This document shows positions 1 to 10,060 of a stretch of DNA of 64,000 bases, piece by piece. The number at the start of each line of letters is the position of its first letter. The stretch's first letter is position 1. The DNA is taken from the NCBI RefSeq assembly GCF_000321225.1, contig NW_004450478.1, positions 1,875,204 to 1,939,203 on the forward strand. The letters run 5' to 3'. Under the pieces are notes generated by a model. It ran no database searches. It worked only from the letters and a program-made list of their open reading frames with translations, and was not told the DNA's origin. The stretch is from Odobenus rosmarus divergens (taxonomy: Eukaryota > Chordata > Mammalia > Carnivora > Odobenidae). The translations under genes were made by a program, and so were the position numbers.

Positions 1-2189
1 TGTATTCCTTAACTGGCCAGAGCTGTTCATGTAGGGCGATTTGTATCCCTATTTTTTGGCTGTTGTTATTCCCATTCTTAAATTAAACTTTTTAATGTTA
101 TCAACATTTAGAAACATGTACATAATTTGTAAAGCCCAATAAGGCATATTAGAAATAAGCAGTGCCTGGCTACCTCTTTCCCCTATTCTGATTTTGTTCA
201 CCAATGAAGCAAATCCAAGACCACATCTTGACAACAGAAGGAATGGCTGCTTATTTAATCACAGTGTTAGGGGCACTGAAGTAGACAAGAGTCCTCTGGT
301 CTCTTTCCTCTAAGTAGGTCATCAATGAAATTACCAGACTTCTATTTTTACCCTTCTATTTTTTTTTTAAGTTTCTCATGGAAATTCTAAAATCTCTTTC
401 TACATTTTTTGCAGTATTTTATTACCTGTAGAAGGAAAAAGAAGCTTTATAAAATAGTAATTGTTAACATGTTGTATTTGTAAAATCCATGATGGGTAGA
501 GTCGGCAGGAGATGGCTGGCTACACTTTGAGATGGCCATGAGAATGGAGGAACTGCTAATTCTTTGTAATTGTTATAAATTTCTTGGCCCACATGGATAA
601 TTTTGTTTTCAGTCATCAGTGCCCATACCACCCATTGAGAAGCCCTGCTCCAGGACAGACACCCCTTAAGTCTGTTTTGAATAACAGTGGACTTCAGAGA
701 ATGGATGGAACATGATTTGAAGGGCCAACAGAACCAGAACTTCAGGAAACCATGGTGAATTATCTGGCAATTAAAGGTATCCCATTGATAGAGCCTGAAT
801 CCAGAGCAGCCTCAGGCCTTTGCTTTCGGATTGGCAAAACAGCCCCTGGAAGCCCAAACAGTTTTGTTCTAGGGCCGCGGTTCCCACCTACTGCCTTTTC
901 TATAATCCCCTCTCAATGGGAGGTGGTATCAGAAATGCCATTTCCGCTACCAGGCATTAGAAAGCAATAGAGTTCACGATGTTTATCCTGTGTCTTCTGA
1001 AACCATTCTAAGACTTTCACACAAAATTCAAAACAGTGGCCTTGGAGCAGAATTTCAAGGGAGGCCCCTACAAAGCCCGCCAACTCCATGGTTTCCAGTA
1101 AAAGGAACTCCTCTCCAGTCTTTTGAAACCTGGTTCAAGTAAAATACCATTCTCATACCAGAGTTTGAATCACATTTCCTCTGTCCACACAGCTTCTATA
1201 GTCTTGCCAGAGAGAGCATTTACCCCTCTACTTCCTGATTAAAAAAAAAAAAAAAAAATCTGGCTGGCCTATTTTTAATATGCTAATTATCTCCATCTGT
1301 AAGTGCTTCCTAGCCTCTTTGGCTTTTCTTGGACCAACCTCAAATCCCAACATCTCTTCCAAGGGAAAAAAAATGGGTATCCGCCTTACGGCCAGAAGCC
1401 AAGGTGCATAAAAAGAGAATTGAACTCTTCAAAAACTAAACATAAATATGGTGCAAACTGGCAATCAGAGTTTTAGCACTAAACCTTTTTAAAGATAATA
1501 AACTTTCCATGAACTTACTCTCTTTCACTTGGTTCCTCTGAAGAGCAGTTCCCCAGGATACTGAAATCATGGAGATTCTTTCATATACTTCCCGAGATAT
1601 ATAAGAGAATCAGTATCAGCCCATTGAAGTGAAGCGGTAGATGCCATGATGTTAAGTCTCCAGGCTTTCTGTGGACCATGACTGTTTTGTTCGCGAGCCG
1701 TATGTTTAGCTCTAAAAATTACATGGACTACCACATGAAACCTCATACTGTGTGATGAGGGAAATAATAATATCTTTGAAAAATGAAGTATACTTTCAAA
1801 ACAATGTTTTCTTTGGCCCCTGGGAATTTGTCTTTAAAACTGAGAGAGGAGGGATTAAAGCAACACTCCACCAACATTAGCAGAACTATCAAGTCGTGCT
1901 TTCTGTTTAGGTAGGAAGTGGTTGGATCAAGGTCAAAACTTATATAATTTCCTGACATATGTCTAAGGACAATCATTTCAAAAATGTATTTTTAACCACT
2001 TCATGAGAAGTGTGATTGTTTTCCTCCAAATATTTTAGAAGTCAGAGAACATTTTTTGTGAGTGTTTTTTAACTGTTCAAAAATCTTCCAAAATCCACAA
2101 AATCCTTTGAAATTCTTCCATACCTTACCATTCTCACTCTCCCCACCGAAGACTGGTTTTGGCACTTAGCCAGAACAAATTCCTGGGGG
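1..2189. other. unassigned single-copy DNA
   Basis: I recognise no gene or repeat family in this stretch. It is AT-rich and CpG-poor. An uninterrupted run of 18 A lies at 1241-1258, but I could not find a target duplication or a recognisable retrocopy body upstream of it. A 72-codon frame at 752-970 has no motif I recognise and stops within otherwise noncoding-looking sequence, so I do not call it a gene. Confidence 0.5.
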
Positions 2190-2626
2190 GCAGATGCTAT
2201 TGGCTGGAAGAAGAAAGTGAAACAAAATAGAAAATGGAGCCCAAAGTGACAGACTCCCTTCCTGACAAACTACAGTCAGGCCCCTCTGCGCCTGCTTCTT
2301 GACTAGGCCTCCTCCTTGGCCCGCCGTTAGCAAGAATCTTGCTGAATCAGTTTAGTGAGAACCCCTCCCTTGATATTTGATCAAATCCCGCATCCCTTTT
2401 CTTTGGCATTTAAGTATACTTGGTGCCCTTGTAACAACAATCCTGTTATGCGGGTCTAACAAGAATTCCCCACTTTACCTTCTCTCTGAGGGATTTTTTA
2501 TCTCTTGCTGGCTGCCTCTGCTGTATTCAGAGTTGAACTCAACTTCTTTCTCCCTATTGTGACAGTCTTGCACAAAGTCTTCCTTACCATTTTTAACAAG
2601 TGTCAGAATAATTTTTCTTTAACAAG
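2190..2626 (+). mobile_element. ERV1-like LTR, probably solo
   Basis: The block reads like a mammalian class I endogenous retrovirus LTR. It has a purine-rich start (GAAAATGGAGCCCAAAGTGA), a C-rich middle, a GGCATTTAAGTATACTTGG segment where the promoter usually sits, and an end at TTTTTCTTTAACA near 2624, which matches the usual CA end of such LTRs. The expected TG at the left end is not clear, so that border is approximate. I see no internal retroviral region on either side, which suggests a solo LTR. Family assignment (MER4-group-like) is from memory of the general pattern and is uncertain. Confidence 0.5.
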
Positions 2627-2774
2627 GGATATGAGTAGGAATTAAGACTGGCATAAAAGTCAGGAATTTAAAGGTCCCCAAACTACAAGTTCTCACCCAA
2701 ATAAATATTCACTAAGTAACCTTTGAAGTACAGTCTACTCCTTAAAATTACTGTTTTCTAATATTTACTGTTTA

Positions 2775-2975
2775 CTTTTTTAAATTTTTTTTAAGATTTT
2801 TTATTTATTTGAGAGAGAGAATGAGATAGAAAGAGCGAGCATGGGGGGGAGGGTCAGAGGGAGAAGCAGACTCCCTGCTGAGCGGGGAGCCCGATGTGGG
2901 ACTCGATCCCCGGACTCCAGGATCATGACCTGAGCTGAAGGCAGTCGCCTAACCACTGAGCCACCCAGGCGCCCT
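2775..2975 (-). mobile_element. caniform tRNA-derived SINE (SINEC type)
   Basis: Full-length copy on the minus strand. The 5' head, read on the minus strand, is GGGCGCCTGGGTGGCTCAG at the right end, and the poly-A tail appears as the T-rich stretch at the left. It is flanked by a perfect 17-base target duplication, CTAATATTTACTGTTTA, at 2758-2774 and 2976-2992. The perfect duplication suggests a fairly recent insertion. Confidence 0.95.
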
Positions 2976-3274
2976 CTAATATTTACTGTTTAAATAATCA
3001 CTTACCTATGATGTCTTCTTATCTCTGCACATTCTACCGCCATCCCAAATATAACAGCACTTGCTGGTAAGACTTTCCCATACTTTTCGCAATTAACCAT
3101 TTTCACCTCTGGCCTAAAAATATAACCAAAAAGTTATATTGTTATATGTATGCAAAAATACGTGTGCACGATTACCAGAAAGAAAATTAATAAGAAAAAA
3201 AGCCTTTAAAAGCAATAGGCAAGGATAAACAAGTTAAGGCATTTTTTCTTTGAAAAGTTTCTTTTGTTAACCAG

Positions 3275-3379
3275 ACTTATCGTAGTGATCATTTTACAAT
3301 ATATAAAGTTTTGAATCATTCTGTTGTATACCTGAAACTAATATAATGTTACATGTCAATCATACCTGAATAAAAAAAC
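3275..3379 (+). mobile_element. L1 3' end fragment
   Basis: The stretch ends in the characteristic L1M 3' terminus (ACCTGAAACTAATATAATG followed by a TGTCAATCATACCTGAATAAA tail, here quoted in parts) and a short poly-A. Only about 100 bases of the 3' UTR are present, so this is a strongly 5'-truncated copy. The (TG)n tract begins directly after its poly-A, a common origin for microsatellites. Confidence 0.6.
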
Positions 3380-3478
3380 TTTGTGTGTGTGTGTGTATAT
3401 ATATGTGTGTGTATATGTGTGTGTGTATGCGTGAGTGTGTGTGTATGTGTATGTGTGTGTGTATGTATGTGTGTGTAC
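3380..3478. repeat. (TG)n microsatellite with TATG interruptions
   Basis: About 100 bases of TG dinucleotides broken by TATA and TATG units. A minus-strand open frame through it encodes a His-Thr-Tyr repeat and is a product of the repeat, not a gene. Confidence 0.95.
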
Positions 3479-3679
3479 ACATATACAAACAAACAATAGA
3501 TATGAGTAGCTTATGACTTGGGCAATTAAGCCCCTCCAGGCTTTCAATACTTGACTATGGAGTAAATCTACCATGTTTATTTTGTGTCTTAGAGAGCACT
3601 CTGGCACACCACTACCTACCACAATTTGAAAAGCGGGACACGAGATACATGCTATAATGAAATAACGTGCAACACCTGC

Positions 3680-3870
3680 TCTCTTGCAAAAATGTTATTC
3701 ACTTTCAAGTTACATAAGAAATACATGAATATATACTTACTGCAGAAGCTCCAGTTAGCTGCTTTTTACTCCACCCCCCCTTCCCAGAGGTAACCACTGT
3801 AAACAATTCAGTATTACTCTAGAGGCTTTAAAATTAATTATATATGTATACAGAATTTACTTTCTCATGC
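3680..3870 (-). mobile_element. probable old L1M 3' UTR fragment
   Basis: Contains the TTCCCAGAGGTAACCACTGT block typical of the reverse complement of L1M-type 3' UTRs, followed by the AT-rich stretch with GTATACAGAATTTAC. It is highly diverged and both borders are uncertain. Confidence 0.4.
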
Positions 3871-5479
3871 AAATAGCAGATTGAACACTATCTACTAGTT
3901 AATACAAAGTATTTTTTTCTTAGTCTTTCTGAAAGAACAGTCTACTGTAATATAGCATCTTTCTAAAATCTAAACTGCCTTAACTTACTTTGGTTTTCAA
4001 TCCACATTTATGACCAAAAATTCACATTCAGAAGTAATAGGCAGATGAATTTAAGGAGTAAATGTTAAGCCTGGCAGAACTTGTACACTTATTTCTAAGT
4101 ATGCTGTGGTATCTAAATTTAAAAATATGAATGCCACCGTATTTCTGCTTTTATTTGACATTGTAATGAGAAACTTAAATGGATCTTTTCGAGATGAGCT
4201 CTTAATTGCCTTTGTAGCTTCCCCTTGCTCTTGGTAATAACAAATCCATTATTCTAAAGGCAGCAAAGATCATGGAGCTAGAATTGGAGTCCTGCTTTAA
4301 AACTGCTTGAAATTCTGTCCTGGGATTTTCTGTTTCTGTTTCTCCTTACGGCTATATTTTAAAATATTTATTGGACTTAAAATTGGCTACATTGCCTGGG
4401 AAATCTGGAACCCAGAGATATCAGCCACCAAAGGAAGGAGGAAATAAGCAGCTGGCTGAGAAGCAATGTACATGAACTGGGGGCCTCTGTTGTGTAAATA
4501 CTGGTCTTGCCTGACTAGACTTAGATTCAGATTTATCCTGTTCCTTAAATTTAGCAAGACAAAAGTTTCCCCTAGCTATAACCTAAATCATATTGAGCAG
4601 GTCAATTTCATTTGAGGCCATTAAAGGCAGTGCAGCCATAATAGGTTTTTGCAAATGTACTGGATTATGTTTTTGTGACCATTGAGGGTTCTCAGACCAG
4701 TTAATTCATTGCATTTGTCATCAAGCTGAAGGAATTCTTTAGGAGCTCTACAATGTTTAGGAGCATTTTTTAAGAAAAAAAATATTTTTATTATAAAGTA
4801 ACGCATGCTTATTGTATAAAATTTGAAAATACAGAGAGAGAGAGAGAGACACAAAAAGTAAAAATCAGCTATAATTCTGCTATTTAGTGATAATTCTTCT
4901 TGGAAGATATTGTTGATAAACTATCCAATGGCCATTTCTATTTTTTTCTCATCAAAAATAAACCAGATCAGAAGTAACAATATGCCTGGCCTCAAGGGAT
5001 TACTGTATTAGTCTACAGTAAGCATGAGCAATACCATTATTTTCCCCATGTTTAAGCATGTGACTCATTTCTGACCTAGGAGTTTCCGGGGAAGCATTAT
5101 GAGGGCTGTGGCAAAATTTTGCTTCCTAAAAGAACAAAGCCTCTTTTGTTAGTGACATTTTACTTCCTTTTTTGAACGTAGTCTTGGGAATATGTAAGGC
5201 TTGGAGCTGCAACAGCCATTTTGCAACCATGAAGCAACAACTTGAAGGTGAAAACTAACATGCCAAGAACAACATAATAGAAGCCTAGAAAGAAATTTGA
5301 TCATTGATAATAAAGTTGAGCTGTTGAACAAATACATTATAGCTTACCTCCAGACTTTATGTTAAATTAATAATAAATATTCTTCTGTTTTTAGCAGCTA
5401 TTAACTGAGTACTCTTGATTAACCTTAACTCATTCAAACTCATGTACCTATTATAGCATTTTTGATGTATTTCCTTTCA
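3871..5479. other. unassigned DNA with one possible L1M scrap
   Basis: Mostly unrecognised AT-rich sequence. Around 4775-4910 the run AAAGTAACGCATGCTTATTG and the following AATTTGAAAATACAG resemble an old L1 3' UTR on the minus strand, with a short (GA)n tract at 4832-4849. No coding frame here shows a motif I recognise. Confidence 0.4.
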
Positions 5480-5900
5480 TATTGCTAAAGTAAAATAAAA
5501 TGGAGACCAGGATAACAGACAACCCAAGGAGACAAAATAATTTAAGATACAGAAGCAAAATATATTTTAGTATATTTCATAGATATAAGTGAAACTTAGA
5601 TTATTTCTTATAAATGCTTCTGATAATCATAAATGAAACTAAAGTCATTTTCCTAAAATGGGATAAGAGAATCACTTTTAACTAAGCCCCTGCCATCTGG
5701 AAGCCTCCATTGTAATAACCAATAATTATGAGTGTTAAACAACTTCCTCCTTTTTCACTCAATTAGCCATCCTTGAAATATCAGGCCTCTGAACTTTATG
5801 CCACTTTTGGGTTTGAAGTCTCTCTGTTTGCAAACAGAGTTTTTTTTTCCCTGCTCAATAAAATATTCATATCAAATAAAGCTCTCTGAGTTTTCTTTAG
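5480..5900 (+). mobile_element. possible LTR (ERV-like), low certainty
   Basis: The right part has LTR-like features: a pyrimidine-rich stretch, a CTGCTCAATAAAATATTC signal and a second CAAATAAAGCTCTCTGAG signal near 5874-5892, reminiscent of a retroviral R-U5 region with a polyadenylation signal. The left part starts with AAAATGGAGACCAGGATAAC. I could not define TG and CA ends or a target duplication. It could equally be unique sequence with chance poly-A signals. Confidence 0.3.
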
Positions 5901-5929
5901 ACAGTATATAAGTACTTTTAAAATATGGA

Positions 5930-6220
5930 ATCATATGAAGCACAGTTTTTGTATTCTGCTTTTTCCCCTCTGAATAGTATCCTAAGTCAATAAATATTCC
6001 TTAAAAACATAATTTTTAAAAATTTGATTACAATATTCCATCCTATTGGTATATACTTATGTTTAACCATACCTTTATTGTTGGAAATATTGGTTGTTCT
6101 TTTAAAATATACATAATAAGTATTCTAATCAGAAAATTCTTCCACCTATTTTTTTAAAAAATCAGACTCTAAATTTTTGCTTTACAATATATTCCTAGAA
6201 GTGAATGCTCTGCTCTTTGT
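5930..6220 (-). mobile_element. old L1M 3' UTR fragment
   Basis: Reverse-complement L1M 3' UTR pattern. It has a TTCTGCTTTTTCCCCTCTGA-like block, then ATATTCCATCCTATTGG, then TATATTCCTAGAAGTGAATG, in the order seen in other old L1 3' UTRs of this window (compare 30850-31590). Strongly diverged. Confidence 0.5.
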
Positions 6221-6485
6221 TATGTAAGACCCTACTGCATTTCTGATGTTTGAAGAGGAAGAATCTAAGTAGTAGATTGATTTGTCTTTTCTCTTGCTGA
6301 AACACTACTTCCTCATACTCTCCTCTCTGAAGTCACATTCATTGCCAACCTCTGCAGTGGCACAGCCCACAAACCTGCATTTGTCCTCATGGAAAGTTGC
6401 CTTTTGTTTTTAGAATACAAAGCAAGAGATATAGATAATTGTGTCTCAGAGGCCCACAATTCCTAGTGACAGTGGCACCCGGCTG

Positions 6486-6682
6486 TTTTTTTTTTTTTTT
6501 TAAAGATTTTATTTATTTATTTGACAGAGAGAGGGAGCAGGAACACAAGCAGGGAGAGTGGGAGAGGGAGAAGCAGACTCCCTGCTGAGCAGGGAGCCCA
6601 ATGTGGGGCTCGATCCCAGGACCCCGGGATCATGACCTGAGCCAAAGGCAGATGCTTAATGACTGAGCCACCCAGGTGCCCC
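6486..6682 (-). mobile_element. caniform SINE, minus strand
   Basis: Complete copy with a T16 stretch at the left (its poly-A) and the 5' head at 6682. The internal pol III A-box and B-box analogues are present on the minus strand. Target duplication is weak: GGCTGTT on the left resembles CAGCTGTT on the right. This implies either an older insertion or later mutation at the flanks. Confidence 0.92.
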
Positions 6683-8364
6683 GCAGCTGTTCTTTAGTAC
6701 ATCTACTTTTTTGTTTGTGTTGGTGTGATGCAGGACCACCTAAAGGACAGGATCCAGGGAAATATGCATGTAAGGATGCTTTGGATTAAAGGCCACTCAT
6801 TTTTTCAAAAGAAAGAAAAATGACATTTTAACTTACAGTATTCAAGCAATATTTAATTGTAAGGAATTTTGTCAATGACTGTATGTGTGTGGAGGCACAT
6901 GGAAATTAAATTCTTTGCTTTTTTATTTGTTATGATTGATGTCTCCTGTATATGTTCACCCTTTTGAAATGATTATCAGGAATTCATAATGGGTTCTCTT
7001 GATAGAAATGGATGTATAATAACATGCACACATATGAGTAAACATAAAAGAGAAAGGCATTGTGAATTCAAGCACCAGATGGATTCTATATGAAACCTCA
7101 GCCCATAATTGATTGATTTTGGAATGATACAATTACCAAAAGCGTAGTGACACATTCCAATTTCTTTGCTAGAGCTTCAGTTTTCATAGGATTTGTTGTA
7201 GTCTTTGGTGCCATTACTCAGTACACATGATCTCATTATCTGTTAAATTGATCAAAACATTAAGACTAGTGTTTTGTGTTACTACACATTTTTATGGAAG
7301 TAGAATAAATTTAAATAACATCATTGTTATATATGGCATATCGGCATTTGTGGCTGGTTTGTAGAAAAATTCGTACTCCTTGTGCAAAATCAACTCCTTC
7401 TCTGTTAATATATTCCTGCTTGTTGACCTTGTGGAAAGTTTGTCATATTCACTCAGAGCAGGGAAGTGGAGTGTAAATGAATGGATATGGGGATCTAAGA
7501 ATTAGAGAACTTGATTTTTAGTTCTGGTTCTGCCACCAATTACGATTTGGCCCGAGTCTCTTCGTCTGTCTCATGAACTGCTCTAGTAAAGTAGTTTTCC
7601 AGAGTATGCCCCCACGTAACCTGAATAACCAGGTTGTACGGGAAGGAATTTGAGGAGTATGAAATCAAGCTGAGTAATAAGGAAATAAAAGTAATAAAAA
7701 ACTCCTGGGTGATGTGCTGAGGTGCTGGGAAATCAGTCAGAATATAGCAGGGGAGGTCCACCATAATCTGCCATCGTTATCAGATGTTCTTGTCCATAAA
7801 AGCAGAAAAAAAAAATTCACCCTTCTTCAATTCAGAAAGGTAGTATCTATTACCTGTGGCAATGCTGCTAAGCATCCAGTCTGGAAATTTTTTTTCTATA
7901 TGTGGAGCTGTCTTTGTATGTGCAAGCCAGTTGTTTCTTTTCATATCTTATTATAATTACCTCCACTGGGTATAGGATGGATGTAGCATTACCTGGCTGG
8001 AAGACAGATTGAAAATTGGTAGAAAAATGTTCACCTATTGGAAATGATATAGGAAAATAGAATGGCAACTGTAACCTCTGGCACTTCAGCAATTATCCAC
8101 TTCATTTTTTTAGAGACAGACAGTAAAAATGACTTAGGAGAACCCCCAGGAAAATAAGTTAACGAGAAACAATGTGGGTCCACTGACCACTGGAGAAATG
8201 CAGAGGGATATAAGATGAGATCCAGGCACTTTGCTTCTAATCTGTTTGTTAGAGCCACATAGGTAATCATGGCACCATGATAGCTGAAGAAGCTTCCTTG
8301 TTTTAGGACAGATACACAACACGAATACTCTAAAACACACACAAACAGTTTTAAATGTCAGATA
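6683..8364. other. unassigned DNA with a possible MIR piece
   Basis: Mostly unrecognised. At about 7485-7580 the order GTTCTGGTTCTGCCACCAAT, then GGCCCGAGTCTCTTCGTCTG resembles a MIR core in the minus orientation. Several 75-105-codon frames overlap on opposite strands at 7540-8342; none carries a motif I recognise and they mutually exclude each other. Confidence 0.45.
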
Positions 8365-8585
8365 ATGAGAATGAACAATTATGGAGCACTGTTGCATACC
8401 AAGCACTGGGCTAAGCCCTCAGACCAGTCTTTTGAAGGCTCCCTTTTCCCCACTTCACAGATTAGGGCACTAAAGTTAGGAAGACAAATGACCTGCCTAG
8501 GAACACAATGCTAATGAATTGTCAAATTGGGATTAAAAATCCAAGTCTGTTTGCCTCTAGATCTCTAGCCCTTAACATTTATAGG
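8365..8585 (+). mobile_element. MIR (ancient tRNA-derived SINE)
   Basis: The MIR order is clear on the plus strand: ATGGAGCACTGTTGCATACC, then CAAGCACTGGGCTAAG, a CCCACTTCACAGATTAGGGC block, a degenerate GACCTGCCTAGGAACACAA core, and the GTCTGTTTGCCTCTAGATC end. Divergence is high, as expected for a family shared by all placental mammals. Confidence 0.8.
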
Positions 8586-8640
8586 ATACTGGTTTTAGAT
8601 TTGCTTTCCATGAGAACCTGTATCTAAAATGCCATTTCCA

Positions 8641-8835
8641 GGGGCGCCTGGGTGGTACAGTCAGTTAAGTCTAACTCTTTGATTCAGTTCAGGTCATGAT
8701 CTTGGGGTCGTGGGATAGATAGAGCCCGGTGTCAGGGTCCACGCTCAGTGTGGAGTCTGCTTGAGGTTCTTTCTCTCCCTCTCTCTGCCTCTCCTGCTCA
8801 TGGTCTCTCTAAAATACATAAATAAATCTTTTTTT
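8641..8835 (+). mobile_element. caniform SINE, older subfamily
   Basis: Older variant with TTTGATTCAGTTCAGG in the tRNA-like part and GCTCAGTGTGGAGTCTGCTT before the CT-rich region. Flanked by AAAATGCCATTTCCA at 8626-8640 and AAAATGTCATTCCCA at 8836-8850, a 15-base target duplication with two differences, in keeping with greater age. Confidence 0.93.
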
Positions 8836-8899
8836 AAAATGTCATTCCCATCACTTGCCATCCTCCTTAGCTTTATTTTCCTTCACTGCATTTCCCATT

Positions 8900-8985
8900 A
8901 TTATATGATTTATGTTATTAGATACCATATACTTTACATTATTATATATATTATTATATACTATTTACTATTATTGTATACCTAT
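8900..8985. repeat. AT-rich low-complexity tract
   Basis: Repeated TTATTATATATA-type units, without a clean period. The open frames across it are rich in Ile and Tyr for this reason only. Confidence 0.6.
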
Positions 8986-8989
8986 TGTT

Positions 8990-9112
8990 AATTCCCACCT
9001 CTTCTACTCTGCCTGCCTCTATGTTTTGTCCCCTGCTGACCTCCTGGGCTTTGAATGGTGCCTGGCACAGTGTAACTGCAAATACATATTTGTTGGGTAC
9101 ATCTGCACATAG
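8990..9112 (+). mobile_element. probable L2 3' end fragment
   Basis: GCCTGCCTCTATGTTTTGTC, then TGGTGCCTGGCACAGTG and CAAATACATATTTGTTGGG follow the order of an L2 3' end (clotting-like pyrimidine block, CCTGGCACA, then a TATTTGTTG terminus). Divergence is high. Confidence 0.5.
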
Positions 9113-9763
9113 CAACTTGTTAATATGAGTGTCACTATTTTCTTTCATAATTGGGGATTTTTTTTCTTTATCTGTTATTTGCATTACTTTTAGCTATTGC
9201 AGTTATTTTTTTTAACTTATTAACTTTACTTTTAATGTTAATAGAAGATTAGACAATTGACACCTAGAGAAAAAATAAATGTCAGATAAAATATGTAAAA
9301 CGTATTTTAAAAAACAGAGGTCGAAATATTTTGCCCTAAGTAGATGCTAATAGGCTGACATTAGTTCAAAACATTTCACAGAATGAGCAAGAAAATGAGT
9401 AACTGGGCTTTGACCAGAGACACAGAAGGTCACTTTCCTGGAAAATGTTCTGCAAAACTTTTATCAGAAAATTGCTTTATCATTTTGAAATTTGAGGTGT
9501 TACATCTTAGCTTCTATGGTCCACTTCAGAAATAACTATCTCATCTTGCCATTCAGCAAAGATATGTGCTTTACAGCTTTCATTTATGTTGCCAGAAATA
9601 TTTTTTTAATGCTTTGTTCTGTGGCTTCTGCACTCTTCAAGGTGATGAAACCAAAAAAGCACCTTTTTGTGTTTTCAACAGTATTGGAATTAGCCTCAAG
9701 AAAATTTAATAATTCCGGTACAATATAAATGCAACAATAATAATTTTTTTTCATTTACTGCTG
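9113..9763. other. unassigned DNA
   Basis: AT-rich, no repeat family or gene recognised. The 78-codon frame at 9492-9728 has no domain I recognise. Confidence 0.4.
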
Positions 9764-10060
9764 TCTGCCCTGGCCCTGAACTTCTAAACCAGTCTGACTC
9801 ATGTACCCCCAAGTCCTGTGGGAAATAAAAGCCGCTCTGTTTGCAATAGATGCCTTGGATCCTGTCTCTCGGCCCCTCCTTTCTCCACACCCTATTTCCT
9901 GCCTACCACCCCCACTGAGCGTCAGTTCTGCTGACCTCTTTGCTTCGTCAAAAAGCAAATCTTTTTCTGGTTCCATGCTCACCTTTGGTTTTGAAGACTG
10001 AGTGACTTAAAGGAATCTGGACTTTGGGTGCTGTCTGCAGACTTGGCTCATATTCAAGAT
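9764..10060 (+). other. possible retroelement terminus, unproven
   Basis: More GC-rich than its surroundings, with a GGGAAATAAAAGCCGCTCTG signal at 9819-9838 followed by a T and C-rich stretch. This resembles the polyadenylation region of an LTR or an old transcript 3' end. I found no LTR ends, no target duplication and no partner LTR, so the nature of this block is open. Confidence 0.25.

Noticed and set aside
752..970. 72-codon plus-strand frame with an ATG
   Set aside because: No recognisable domain; considered a retrocopy because of A18 at 1241-1258, but no target duplication or source gene found.
3356..3622. 88-codon His-Thr-Tyr-rich minus frame
   Set aside because: Translation of the (TG)n microsatellite.
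8641..8720. tRNA-like gene with A and B box in each SINE head
   Set aside because: The heads derive from a tRNA but lack a foldable intact cloverleaf and are part of SINEs; not annotated as tRNA genes.
9764..10060. Possible gene 3' end with AATAAA
   Set aside because: Poly-A signal alone in AT-rich DNA is weak evidence and no upstream coding region is visible; kept only as a low-confidence block.
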